Part shown: positions 24,164 through 36,351 of the stretch, piece by piece | Numbering within the stretch: position 1 is the first letter of the stretch | How the letters are laid out: each line of letters opens with the position of its first letter | NCBI RefSeq assembly: GCF_000150275.1 | Contig: NW_002060944.1 | Location: 7,764,735-7,828,734, forward strand | From: Trichoplax adhaerens | Lineage: Eukaryota; Placozoa; Uniplacotomia; Trichoplacea; Trichoplacidae | Reading direction: 5' to 3' | DNA: 64,000 nucleotides | Position numbers and translations under genes: made by a program | Notes under the pieces: generated by a model | What the model was told of the DNA's origin: nothing | The model's input: the letters and a program-made list of their open reading frames with translations, nothing else | Databases searched by the model: none

Positions 24164-24938
24164 ATGCCGAAAGTTGTTATCCGAGAACATGAAATGTATT
24201 ACCAGGATAAGGGGAAAGCATCTTCTCACACACTTTTATGTGGGATCATAAGATGTGGGCCTCACAAATTGAAGAACTATCCAAAAACTATCGATGTATC
24301 AATATTGATTTATGAGGCCACGTAGAAAGTGATGCTCGACCTGAAACACAAATTTCTCTAGATCAACTTGCTGAAGATACGTGGCAACTTATAGAGATAT
24401 TGGATCTTAAAAAATTGGCCTTTATCCGATGATCCATCGGCGGTATGCTAGGAATAGCACTCGCTTTAAATCATTTAGAAAAGTTTCAGTCTTGAACAGT
24501 CATGAACTCGTACGTTGGTGCAGAGCCAGCCAGGACTCAACAGGAATACTTAGCTTTACTATCTAAAATTGGCAAGCTTGGTTTTTTCGCATCCGAATTA
24601 AGAGAGAGGTTATCACCCTACTTTTTTAGCCCTAAGACGTACAAATCTTGTACTCAACTTATTCACTCTTTTAAAGAATCATTAGATGCTATCGCCCCAG
24701 AGAAAATTGATACCATAGTAGCCGTAGGAAAAGGCTTCTTTACATGTCGTTGTTTGTTATCAAATCTAAATTCAATGAAAGTACCAATCCAATATGGAGT
24801 TGGTGCTGACGACGGTCCACGTCCTCCAAAAGAATCTCAAGAAATGGCTTCTTTAAATCCGATGTATAATTCTCAATAATATACAGTCTAGCTATGCAAC
24901 ATTGCAAGTATGAATTGGCTGATTTTTCACCAAAGTAA
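24164..24938 (+). pseudogene. Decayed intronless alpha/beta-hydrolase of bacterial type
   Basis: The reading begins MPKVVIREHEMYYQDKGK, shifts frame near 24220, then continues WDHKMWASQIEELSKNYRC, LDQLAEDTWQLIEILDLKK, SIGGMLGIALALNHLEK, NSYVGAEPARTQQEYLALL and GVGADDGPRPPKESQEMASL. A second shift near 24877 leaves remnants reading QHCKYELADF. This is the layout of single-domain alpha/beta hydrolases common in Proteobacteria, with DLWGHG after strand beta-5, a GxSxGG nucleophile elbow and a C-terminal GH. Three in-frame stops occur and all are TGA: before GHVESD (where the family has Trp), inside the nucleophile elbow and before the NSYVG block. The catalytic Ser survives, but the elbow and the His region are damaged. 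The downstream ORF from 24502 (125 codons) is only a surviving fragment. The lack of introns and the bacterial flavour suggest horizontal transfer followed by decay; a retrocopy of a resident gene is the alternative. Confidence 0.75.
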
Positions 24939-27900
24939 AGTCTGGGTTTAATACGTAGCTTAGTCTGGTGCTTTACAGCTTCAGTTACCGTGTTCTCCTA
25001 ATGGACTCGCTATACGCTTATCGGCATATTCAATATTGTACGGTACATAGTAATACTATAGGCAACGTTGACAAATCCATGTACGAATGTGAACAAATTA
25101 TGCTAGAATTGCTGCAAGTCTAATTCAAGCAGAGGCTTTTTCAACTTACTGCTATATACCTGTTTTTTATTCCAACAAGTAAAACCAAATTGGGACGATG
25201 CATTTTTATGCAAGTCCAATATTAATCCCTATTCCCTGCAACTAACTCAGAATATTATCGATGTCTTCAAATTTACATCTACTGTACTGTACTGTAATGG
25301 AGCAGTGCTATACTGTACAGTATGCACTGTGAGTGTAGATGATCAAAGTGTACAGTACAGTACTTCCCGCATTGATTACAAGATTACCAAAAGGTAATTT
25401 ATAATTCAGCGCCTAGGGGACTCAACTCTATTTCAATTTGTGCAAAAGGATCCGCAATATTGCACCATTGATCTGATGCTAAAAAGGTAGATATCAGGTA
25501 CTTTGCTTATGATTTAATCGATCACACACATACACTAGACAATGTTTGCATTATTTTAGTCCCTGATTTTATTATATTATCAATAGGGAAGTGCATTTGG
25601 ATGGTAGATAATGATAAGGGCAAATAATATAATTATTATAATCTAATTACAGTATTGAAAAAAATATTGATACCCTCACTAGCAGTGACAGCTCGTTTCA
25701 AGCATTATTAGTGTGGACTTGAAGAGAAAGAGCACCTGTGGATGAGGGCTTGTAGCACACTATGAGGAATAGTATTATTAACATTCTATGACTTTGTACA
25801 GTATAAGATGCTACATTGATAGCGTGTAATATAAACTCTACAGTATTATGGTGTACAACATCATGCTGTTGCAATAAATAGAAATGATGGAAAAGTAATT
25901 TAGTTGTCTGTGGACTAGCTTGTCAAGGTCCGTGCACGTACAGTACTGTACTGTACGTGCAATGAAGAACGAAAGATGATTTCGCGGGAAAACGTACTGA
26001 GCAAACAAATAAAAGTCAATAAAGGCTTGTACAGTGTACAGTGTACAGTACTGTACAGTGAAGCAAAAGAGAAGTCTAAAAATGCCGTCGACAGTGTACA
26101 GTACAGTACTGTAAAATACAGGAAAAAGCACTGTACTGTACACAGTACTAGACATGCCAAACAAAGCACACTTGACTCGTGGTACAGTACAATACTGTAC
26201 GGTAGGTAGATAAAAAGAGAAAAAAGTTTTTCCTTTCTTTTTACTGTAACCGTACAGTACAGCAAGCCTCCAACTACCGTACCTGTACTGTACTCTACAG
26301 TACTATGTCTGTGTCCTGCTTACTGTGCTGTTCCGTACTCAAGTCTAGTGCTTACAGCCATGTCTGTGACAGTGTGACTACAGTACTGCAAATGAATGTA
26401 CATTGTTTGAAATCTAGTGACGTCACAAGTACCACATGCGCCGCCAAGTTTTTTTCTCTTGTCCTTTCAGTAATCGAACTAATTTTCACAAATAAGGCCT
26501 TTAAGGTATGAATATTTTATCTTGATTTCGACTCAGTAATAATGATTCTAAAGTTAATACCGTAACTGGCCGTAAGTAGAAAAACATCACTTACGCTACT
26601 GGTATCGTCTCATTCTAACGCCATCACCCGTTACCAGAAGTGGTTAGAGTTGGTGGTGGTCAATGCAAAATATCATTTCCACAATTTAAAGCTCTTTTTT
26701 TCATTCATTCTCAAAGTCCATTTCATATTGCCAGGTCTCCAATCAATTTAGAAGAACGTTGCCCAGTTAGTATACAACAACAACAAGATTTCAAAGGAGA
26801 AAAAAATCAAACATTAGACATTTTCCTATCAATTTTAATTTCTCAATCAGACTCCCGTATCAGTCTTTGACCGGGTATATAGCTTTCACATCATACAAAA
26901 GAAGTCAGCATCGCTCTTGGCGTCATCTGCTTGATCTCTCAACCTGTTTCGAAAGGCAAGTTTTGCAGATTGATTAGTTCTTGACGCTGTGTTTAGGTAC
27001 ATTCATTAATTCTAGCCTTCGTTTTGATTAAAATGTGGATACCGGTTAATTCATTGCTCGTATACTAATGGTTAAAATTCAATTTTGTTCGTAACGAGTT
27101 TGCCGTTTTTTTCTTCAACTCGTCACTGTGGTAGAATATGCCGCCGTGTTGTTTTTTTCAATCGTGCCTATAGTGTTGTCTTTCTAAATCTCTGGCTAGT
27201 CATAACTGTGTTCTGATTGCTGACGAAAATTGACCCCAATGTAAGATTGTACCAAGAGATGAAGTTAAAATGACGAGGGTCCAACGTGTTGACTACATAC
27301 TGCTTGTTTGTTGCTTTTACTACTTACTGTACAGTATATCGCATCTTCCACTACGCCGACTACGGCAATCACTTCATTGATATTGCTTGCAAATTGAACT
27401 TGACTTTCAACAAAATCCTATCATTTTACGCTAGCTGATTCATTATTGGATCCTAATCCTTATGGTTGCACAGAACTTTGAATGAGATTCGTGGAGTAAG
27501 CTGCAGAATTTTCGCTGCTCTTGCAAATATGAAATGAAAATGTGTAGTTGTGTACTGCTATAGCACTTTATTGCATAAGCGGCTCCTGAAAAAAAAAGTG
27601 ATGCTTTTTAATCTAATAATAATTAGCCAAGGCGTTGTGAAGGTTAAGCGCTATGAAGCGTCGCATCAACCTACCCGTTGATGCATCACTGCTCTTGTAA
27701 ATAGTACCAATCAGAAATTTCATCAATAAAAAACTCATCGAGTTGTGCTGCAGTTATTTCAATAGTGTAACGCATTGGATCTTTCTGCAGGACTTGTTGG
27801 CATTCATTTTATTTTATTTGAAAAATTAAATAAACGGCTTAAAATTGTTTGTAAAATAACCTAGCAAACGTGATATGCTGCAGTATCCTTTTCCGTTTCT

Positions 27901-28376
27901 ACATTTATCGCCGATCAAAGCAAATGAAATTTTTGAGTCTTTCAATCTTGATTGAGATAGTGTGTATTCACTTTCGAAGTACAGTACGTCAATGGCAGTT
28001 TTCGTGATCTACTGACTCCATTGATTTTCGATGTATGATTTTGATTCATTAAGATGTATCATCGATTACAAATCGGTTGTGTTACAAATATGCAAGTGTT
28101 GTAGTGCAATACAGTATCTACGGTAATCCAGCAAATTGAGGACGTCATTTAGAACTACATAAACTGCATTCTCTGACCTGCTCTGACTACAGTATGTAAC
28201 CCTAGCAAAGGGTTATGATTTGAAATCATTGCCCAGTATCTCTTTGCACTTGACTATCTACTTCTGAAGTCAATTTTGAATCTGCTGCTATTGGTATTTT
28301 CTTGGATATTTATAGTTTTCTTGATAAATTTTATTATTTTAACTTTAGGTTATGGTATTGATATAGTTCGATTCTC
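24939..28376. other. Gene-free spacer upstream of BAZ2
   Basis: No supportable coding exons. GTACTGTAC-type palindromes recur at 25280-25375 and are dense at 25.9-26.3 kb (listed separately). ORFs here mostly translate the palindromic repeat itself (STVQYCT-like strings). The right end must contain the BAZ2 promoter and 5' UTR; an acceptor-like TTTAACTTTAG at 28338-28348 suggests a 5' UTR exon junction just before the BAZ2 start codon. Confidence 0.55.
25933..26300. repeat. Dense cluster of self-complementary GTACTGTAC/TGTACAGT motifs
   Basis: The cluster opens with a near-perfect palindrome at 25933-25961 (arms TGCACGTACAGTAC, one central base). Blocks of GTACAGTGTACAGTACTGTACAGTG type follow around 26029-26060, 26092-26114, 26130-26150, 26180-26202, 26250-26265 and 26278-26302. 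The same motif is scattered through the window's intergenic and intronic DNA but is most concentrated here. Single strands could form many alternative hairpins. It looks like a non-coding repeat family, not a gene. Confidence 0.8.
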
Positions 28377-31300
28377 ATGGAATCCAATCAGAAGCATAGT
28401 GCAACCGATCCAGTAACCGGTGGGACAGTTGATGATGCGGCTGCTTCAGGTATTATAACCTTGATAATAAAATATTTATTGCGATCATGCTGGAGCCAAT
28501 TTAGAGGCAGTTTATAGCCTAGGTCAACTTGAGCATGAATAATTAGAGTGTTTATATATTATCTACTCTTCAGTGGATAAGTATGCTGTAGTATCTGTGT
28601 CACACATATGTTGCCTAAATGGAAGAGTGGAGAAGGATGCCACTTTGACTGCTGAATTTGAAAAAAATGGACTCTACCCTAGCATCTTGATGCAATACGT
28701 TATAATTTGTAGCTAGTAGAAATGACATAGTATAGCGAAAAATAGGCCAAGTAATTCTACAAGTTGTTCATCGTTCGCATGGCTACATGATGCTAAATGT
28801 CCTTTTTCATTTAGCGTTATTTTACTTTTACTGCTAACCACCGGCTAGATTGATGAATCTATACCAATTAATCCAGTACCAAAGTAATCTACTCGTACTG
28901 TACCACTATCATGAAAGATTTCTTCCTTGGCCAGTGGTTTTGTTGTTGCTCGATAGGGGCCTACTGACACACTCGACCCTGCTGTATTCTTCTCTTTTGT
29001 TAACGTTGGCAGTCAGCTCACTTCCTTTATTATCGTCCACCACTGTACGTATCAAGTGTCATTCAGCTTGTGATGATGACCGTACTGTACTGTGAAGCGC
29101 ACGCAAACTCCATCGTCCAGTCCAATACTGAGGCTGTAACGTTTTGTACTGTACAGTGCAGACTTGGATGGATGAATCGATCGATCGATACCGTAAGGTG
29201 AAGCGTTGTCTGCCTCACTATCCCCCCCCCCCCCAAAATATCCTCCAATGTTCACAGTAGCCAGGAACGTCACCCTAGTACAGGCTGTCCTGCCTTACGG
29301 TACTGTACCGTTGGAGACGGTTGCAATTTCACCATCAGACGTTTCTACAACCTACACGGCTAATAGAATATTGCGATATGCAGTGTGCCTGTAGCTACGT
29401 ACGGTGCACATAAAATTCCCATTTTATGATCTAGTTGCCCCATAACTGAATTTCCTCTTTACCTTACGGTATTAGCACGTTAAAATAGGGATTATTCCAT
29501 TATTTTACTGAAGGACAGCGTGAGCAAAATACACTAGTTGTATCGTGTTGACGTGCATCTATCCTACAAAGATGAGCAAAATCGATTTGTAATCAAAAAT
29601 GACGTCGGATGTCGTTGGTCTTTCAATCAACGTTTCAATATTAGCACGTTAAATAGGGATAATGCCATTATTTTACTGGAGGACAGTGTGAGCAAAATAC
29701 ACTAGTTGTATCGTGTTGACGTGCATCTATCCTACAAAGATGAGCAAAATACACTAGTTAAATCGTGTTGACGTGCATCTATCCTACTAAGAGGAGCAAA
29801 ATCGATTTGTAATCAAAAATGACGTCGGATATCGTTAGTCTTTCAATCTATGTTTTCAATATTAGCACGTTAAAACATGGATAATTCCATTATTTAAATG
29901 GAGGACAGTGAGAGCAAAATACACTAGTTGTATCGTGTTGACGTGCATCTATCCTACTAAGATGAGCAAAATCGATTTGTAATCAAAAATGACGTCGGAT
30001 GTCGTTGGTCTTTCAATCGATGTTTGAAATATTCCCACGTTAAAATGGAGATAATTCTATTATTCTACTTGCCATCTGTAGGTCTAGTTATCAGCGATCG
30101 ATAGCAAATTAATTCAATTTTTTCTCCTAATCAAAAATTCTGAGACTAGTTTGAATAAGACTAACTTTTAATACGAATACAGTGCACGAACTACTGTAGC
30201 ATCCTTCGTTGGTTCACATTTATTTACTTAAAACAGGACCAGCTTAATTGCTCTCTTGATTTATCTACTTACCTCTATGTCATATAATAAATTGCCTGTG
30301 TAGAAAATCGATGAGCGGCCATATAGTCTTGTACACACCAACCTCTCATTGCTTTCTTCGTGTTTAAATATATCAATTCCATTCGCTAGCTGTTGGTACT
30401 TATAGGAATCGACAATTTTGCGTCTAAAAGTACGTCGTAATACAGTATTATAAGCTGTTACCATGTCGCCTACAGGTAATAGCTTAAAAGTAATACGATA
30501 TAGGTCCTTAGTATATTTTCGATTGAACTATGTACCTACTGTATACATGTATTTTTACACTTGGATAAATTAACGATTAGTCAAAAAGTTACTTACTTGA
30601 TTTATATATGTAGATTTACTCTTCGCCCTGATTATGTTGAGATAATTTATGATACCAACAACAGTATTACAAGATAGAAGGTTTTAGGATACCAGAGGGA
30701 TTACACTTGAGTAGTAATAGTCATGATATTGGGTTTGTTTGTGTGGCTCTCATTTTATTTTTATTTTCATTATCCATCTTATCACTGTTACATATGCAAA
30801 CTGTACAGCAGGGTGATAATGATGATGTTTCATTGTAGACTGATATCTTTATGTGCATGATAAAAGCTTTTGTACACTACTGCGCTCGTCAATCATATTA
30901 TAGTTAAGAGCTGGTATTTCCTATTCGTGATAAATGACGACGTCTTATTGCTTGAATTCTGAAGTCTAGTTTATCTGGATTGAATTGATTGGAGCTAAAA
31001 TTACTGGGAATATTCTCGAGATAAGAATAGATTTTATTTATCGGTTAGCAGATCAATCGAAAAAAAGAGAGAAAATGTTTCCATAGCTCTGCCAATGCAC
31101 CACATTGTACTATGATAATAGCACGATTATTATGGATAGTTTCTCATTTTTATCCGATTTTTAACCGGGATATTGTACTGTACGTATATACTGACTGCAC
31201 TTACGGAATACCACGATACAATGGAAAGTGATTAGAAACGTCATATGAGTGTAAATTCAAAGATACTGTTACGTTTTCAGTGAGAACTCATTCTTATGTC

Positions 31301-34300
31301 GCTACTCTACCTGAATTTTATTACTACAGTATGTGATTAAATAATATTCATGATTAACTTTGGCTATCCCCAAATTTAACCAACATGAAACGTGGTATAG
31401 CGTGGTATTTTTTGGCCTTTACAATTATGTATTGGTAATGTCATTAGTATACTCTTTTTAACAATTATGATGGCTAGTAACATTGTACTATGCCATGTCC
31501 TGATGCAGTGTATAGTATACCTCAGTTCATCCATCTTGCTGATCATATAAAGTGCTGTAGACTACCTGCATATGTTTGGTTTTCCTTATAGAAGATGTGA
31601 CTTGTACTGTATTTTCAGTGCTAACCAAATTAGTTCTATTTACTACGAAAATTTGCTTACATAAGCTACTATAACAACTTTGTGACTCTATCTTTACTGA
31701 TATGATGTCTTCTCTTTATTATGTACAGTACAATATAATAATACCGAACTGTACAGTACTCTATTTATTTGATCTGTATGCTTATTGAAGTATTTACGTT
31801 GTCCATTTTATACTTACGTCATGGGTACATGGCTATATATTCTTGATTGTGAATTTGCGCTATATAATATTACTGTACTGTACACTTTACAGCTCCAAAC
31901 ATCGAGTAGAAACGCGTTATCGGTTATTTTAAGATTTACTGCACTTACGATGTGACAGTAGACACTAGAAATATCCAGTAGTCTATTCCACGGTATAAAG
32001 ATTATTGTTTCATTCATTAGTGCTGACTTGGTAGGCTGTAAGCATTGCTAATTTTTAAATATGTAAAGATACTGCACTGCTAGTCTTTGACGTTTTATCT
32101 AACTGGTAGTCAATAAAATTATAATAACTTTCATTTACGAAGGATGACATCCACGGCACATGGAGGTAGATTATAGCCTATTTTAGATTGCTGTACTGTA
32201 TCGTGCGAGCATCAATAATAAAAATAGTGCATTATTATTATTATTAAATCCCAATTGTGCTACATTATTCACTTTGCCGTTGTAATAAATACCTTCGTCC
32301 AGGTGTGATTGTTGATCTAGGGCAACATTGAGATGTTTACGTTACTATTTTTATTGGATAAAGTTTATGATAGTTCTTATCCTTCCTTTAATTACAATTA
32401 ACAGTATGCTTATATACTATTTATAATATACTATCGACAATCACATTAATTATTACGTATTAACTGTAAACTCGTATGCATTCTTTTTGCCTGCAGGAGT
32501 ACATCCAATTCGCAATGTATCATTATCACACGTTTCAAGTACAAATTCAGATTGGTTGCCTTCAGCTGATGACTCTCAAAATTGTTCCGATGCTGGTGTG
32601 TCTTCTTTTCCTAACACAGATATGCATAGTTCTGCTTTTCCATCTGAAACTTTAAATGGTAATGCATTATCAGAAAAGTATCGTTCTTCGTCTAAGACAG
32701 CGAATACATTAGAAGAAGTTCGTTTACCTTCTAATGTGGATAAAATAAATAGCAAAGAGAAATTAGTAGGTGATGAAGGTACAGGTCTTAATCAAGCTAT
32801 ATCTAGTGCAAGCGACAGTGTTGAAGTTAATACATTAAAATCGCAGAAGAATATTGCAAACGGTAAAGGTGTACGACCTGCTGCTAAACGAACTGTAGAT
32901 CAGTCGGATGCTAATAGTAGATCGAAACAGCCTCCAGCCAAAAAATCGAAATCCGAAGTGGTACCACGACAACAAGTCCGTCCACGTATAATAACACGCT
33001 TACCAAATATGAAATATAAGAAGAAAAAGATGGAATCAAGTGAGGAAAGTTCCAGTGACAATGAATCGAGTGATGATACTGGCGATAGTGATAATAGTGA
33101 AGAAGATGATGATGACAATGAAAAAGAAGGTGTAGAAGACGAAATTGAAGAAGAAGAAGATAATGATGATGATGAGGAAGAAGAGGATGATGAGGATGAT
33201 AATGAAGTAGAAGAAGAGAAAGAAGATAATGATGAACAGACGACGGAAGATGATGAAGAAGAAGAAGACGTAGAAGTAGATGATGATGGTGTGGAGATGG
33301 AAGATGAAGAAAATGACGTTGACAGTCAAGATCGTGAAGATGAAAATGAGGAAGGCGACGATGATGAAAATGATGAGGATGAAGAGGAAGAAAGTTCTGA
33401 CTCGGAAAGTGAAAGTGAGGAAGAAAGTAGTGATGACGACGATACTTCATCAAGTAGTAGTGATGATAGTGAGGAAGATGGTAGCAGTAGTAGTTCAACA
33501 ACGACATCAACGTCATCCTCTTCATCGGATTCCGATGGCAGTGATGAAACAACATCAAGTAGTGATAGTGATTCATCTTCTACTAGTGATGAGGAGGAGT
33601 TGCCACCTGTTAGATCCCGTGGTAGAGGTAAATACAAAGCTAGGGGTCGGCGTGGTCGGGGTAATATGAATTTCTCGCGTACAGGTAGAAGGATTAACGG
33701 TGTAAGGAAACTGAAAGGGCCTTCAAAGCGTAAGTTGATTTTGTCTTGTATGTTATGAACGATACTTTCGATTTATTTGATATTCGCTATTTTTTTTTAA
33801 TAAAGTTATGGTCTATCAAATTATTGACAGGAATCTCAAGTGTGTTTTTATTTCTGGTTTATGTTACTATAGCGACTCCACGTAAGCGCTTACAGAGTGT
33901 TGATGAAGATGACATCCAACTACCATTGGATCAAGGGTACTTGAAATACGTTAATGTTTGTTCGATATATGCACATGATTGACTAGCTTACGTTTAAGAT
34001 AAAATTTCATCATATTTATAGATGGCGTCGTCAAACCAGGTTACGTCGGGTTGGTAGAAATTTAAGAGGAGACGTTTACTATTTTGCACCTTGTGGCAAA
34101 AAGCTTCGTATATATCCAGATGTCACAAAGGTAGCAATTTATAATACTATATACGATTTCTTGATCACTCCATCTGGCATCTATATAATATCACTACTGT
34201 ATTATATTATAGAGCTATAATTATTAATAAAAAACATCACTGTTGACTTAGAAGATAATATAACCTTTTTCTATGCTTCTATATAGTATTTAAGAAAAAA

Positions 34301-36247
34301 TAGCATCTCTGATTTAAATCTGGAGAACTTTAGTTTCAGTACTAAACTATACATTGGAGACTTTCAAATATATAATGAGGTAAGTCATATATAAGGTGTT
34401 AAAATCTTCTTTCTGGATTTATTGTCAGTTTATTTTATCAACGATAAAAAGTAACAACCTTAACATTGGTGATATACTAATTCTTTAGGATAGTGGTACC
34501 TTTGAACCTATGGATGAAGATGAACTACATCGGCGCAGGCAAGAGGCATCAACTAAGAAGAATCAAAAATTAGAAAAACTTCGAAAAAGAGATGAAAGAA
34601 AAAGATTAGCTGCAGGTTTGTAGATATAGATGTAGCCCTGATTTACCAGAACTTTACATTGCCATGTACATATTTATTAGGTTATATCGAATTACAACTT
34701 TGTTAGGTCTATAAATAACTTCGGAGAATGATAACACTGAAAATGAAATTGTATTTTATTGTGTTTGTTTAGAAAAGGCGAAAAAGATGCAGGAGGCTAA
34801 ATTGCAACGAAAAATGGAGAAACAAAGAGCAGCAGCTGATAAACGAGAAGAGAAGAAAGAAAGGGGTAAAATTGAAAACAGACTGGTATTAAGTGTTGAG
34901 GCACGTAACTTAAAAAAGTTGTTCATCTTTCCTAATGTAATGCAAAATTGATCTTTTTTAAAATAAGCAATAAAAGCTGCTATGGAAAGGAAAGCTGCAC
35001 GTGACCAGGCAAAGATGGAAAAGTTACGTGAAAAAATGGCAAGACACGAAAAGATTAAACAAGAAAAAAAGAAAAAAAAAGAAGCGCTGATTCAAGCTCG
35101 GAATAAGAAAAAAGAAGATGCGGAGAAGAAAAGATATCAAGAGGCGTTGCAGCGGCAAAAAGAAAGAGAACTAAAGAAGCAACAGGCTAAAATTCTTAAA
35201 ACTAAGGAAAAAGAAAGACGAAAGCAGCAAATGTTATTAGTCAGATCATTAGAAATACAAAGAAAAGCGGAAGAAAGAAATCGTGTTAAGGAAGAAAAGA
35301 AATTACGGAAGCGATTAGTTAAAGAAAGAAAGCAAGAACAAAAACGGTTAGAAATGGCGGTGTTAAGAGATTTAAAAATGCCAGCTGAAGATATGAAGCT
35401 ATCTCATGATCACGATATTCCAAGCTTGAAAACTGTTCCTGGATTATTGAGTGGGAATTGTTTTGCGGACATGTTATTAGTTATTCAATTTATCCAAACA
35501 TTTGCTGAACCATTACAATTGGATTCGGATGATTTTACTTCATTACGTGACCTTCAAGAATCAATTCTTTGTAGATCAGATCCTGATGAAGATGTCTATA
35601 CATATCTATGCCAACAGCTATTTTATAATGCTCTTAAAGATCCTGGTTGTACGGGTCCGCAATCTTATACTGCTTTAGGTACACCGTTAATATCAGTAGA
35701 GATTACTAATTCTAATGTATCGGAGTTGTTGCGTCGTTATATGTGGTCAAAGCTTAGTAAAGAACATGAGCTTGTAAAAACGTTGGAAGTTACACCTCTG
35801 CAGGCACTATCAGCATCCGATAAGTTAAAAATTTTAGTTTTTCTCGTGAATGAGTTATTATGCAGCAAGCTTATTTGTAAAGAAATTGAAAGTAACATGG
35901 AAGAAATATCAAATTTAAGAAGAGATAAATGGATAATTGAAGGGAAAGCGAGAAAGTTACGTGCTGTACATGCTAAACGATTTCCTGCAGTTAACAGCAA
36001 ATCTACAGAAGCTAAAACTCGTGGAAACAGCCAATTAAACTCTTCTAGAGATGAAAGTGGCTCAGAGGGTAGCAATATGGATGTCGAAGTTGATGTAAAC
36101 GTCGGAAGTGAGAAGAAAGTACAAAAAGGAAAAGCACGAAACGGCAAGGAAGGAGAGGATGTAGAAGAAGAAGAAGAAGAAGAAGAAGAAGAAGAAGAGG
36201 AGGAAGAAGAAGAAGAAGAAGAAGAAGAAGAAGAAGAAGAAGAAGAA

Positions 36248-36294
<47 letters not shown>

Positions 36295-36304
36295 AGAAGA
36301 AGAA

Positions 36305-36351
<47 letters not shown>

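Noticed and set aside
25838..26265. Overlapping ORFs rich in STVQYCT strings
   Set aside because: They translate the palindromic repeat itself and have no protein-like composition.
25933..26300. CRISPR array
   Set aside because: The repeats are short, overlapping and palindromic without regular spacers, and the DNA is eukaryotic.
30261..30464. Minus-strand ORF in BAZ2 intron 1 faintly like the tail of a LINE reverse transcriptase
   Set aside because: Similarity rests on a few hydrophobic and Arg positions; no RT catalytic motif or flanking element was seen.
32900..33637. Several long ORFs on other frames and strand across the acidic BAZ2 exon
   Set aside because: They are shadows of the GAT/GAA/AGT-rich coding sequence.
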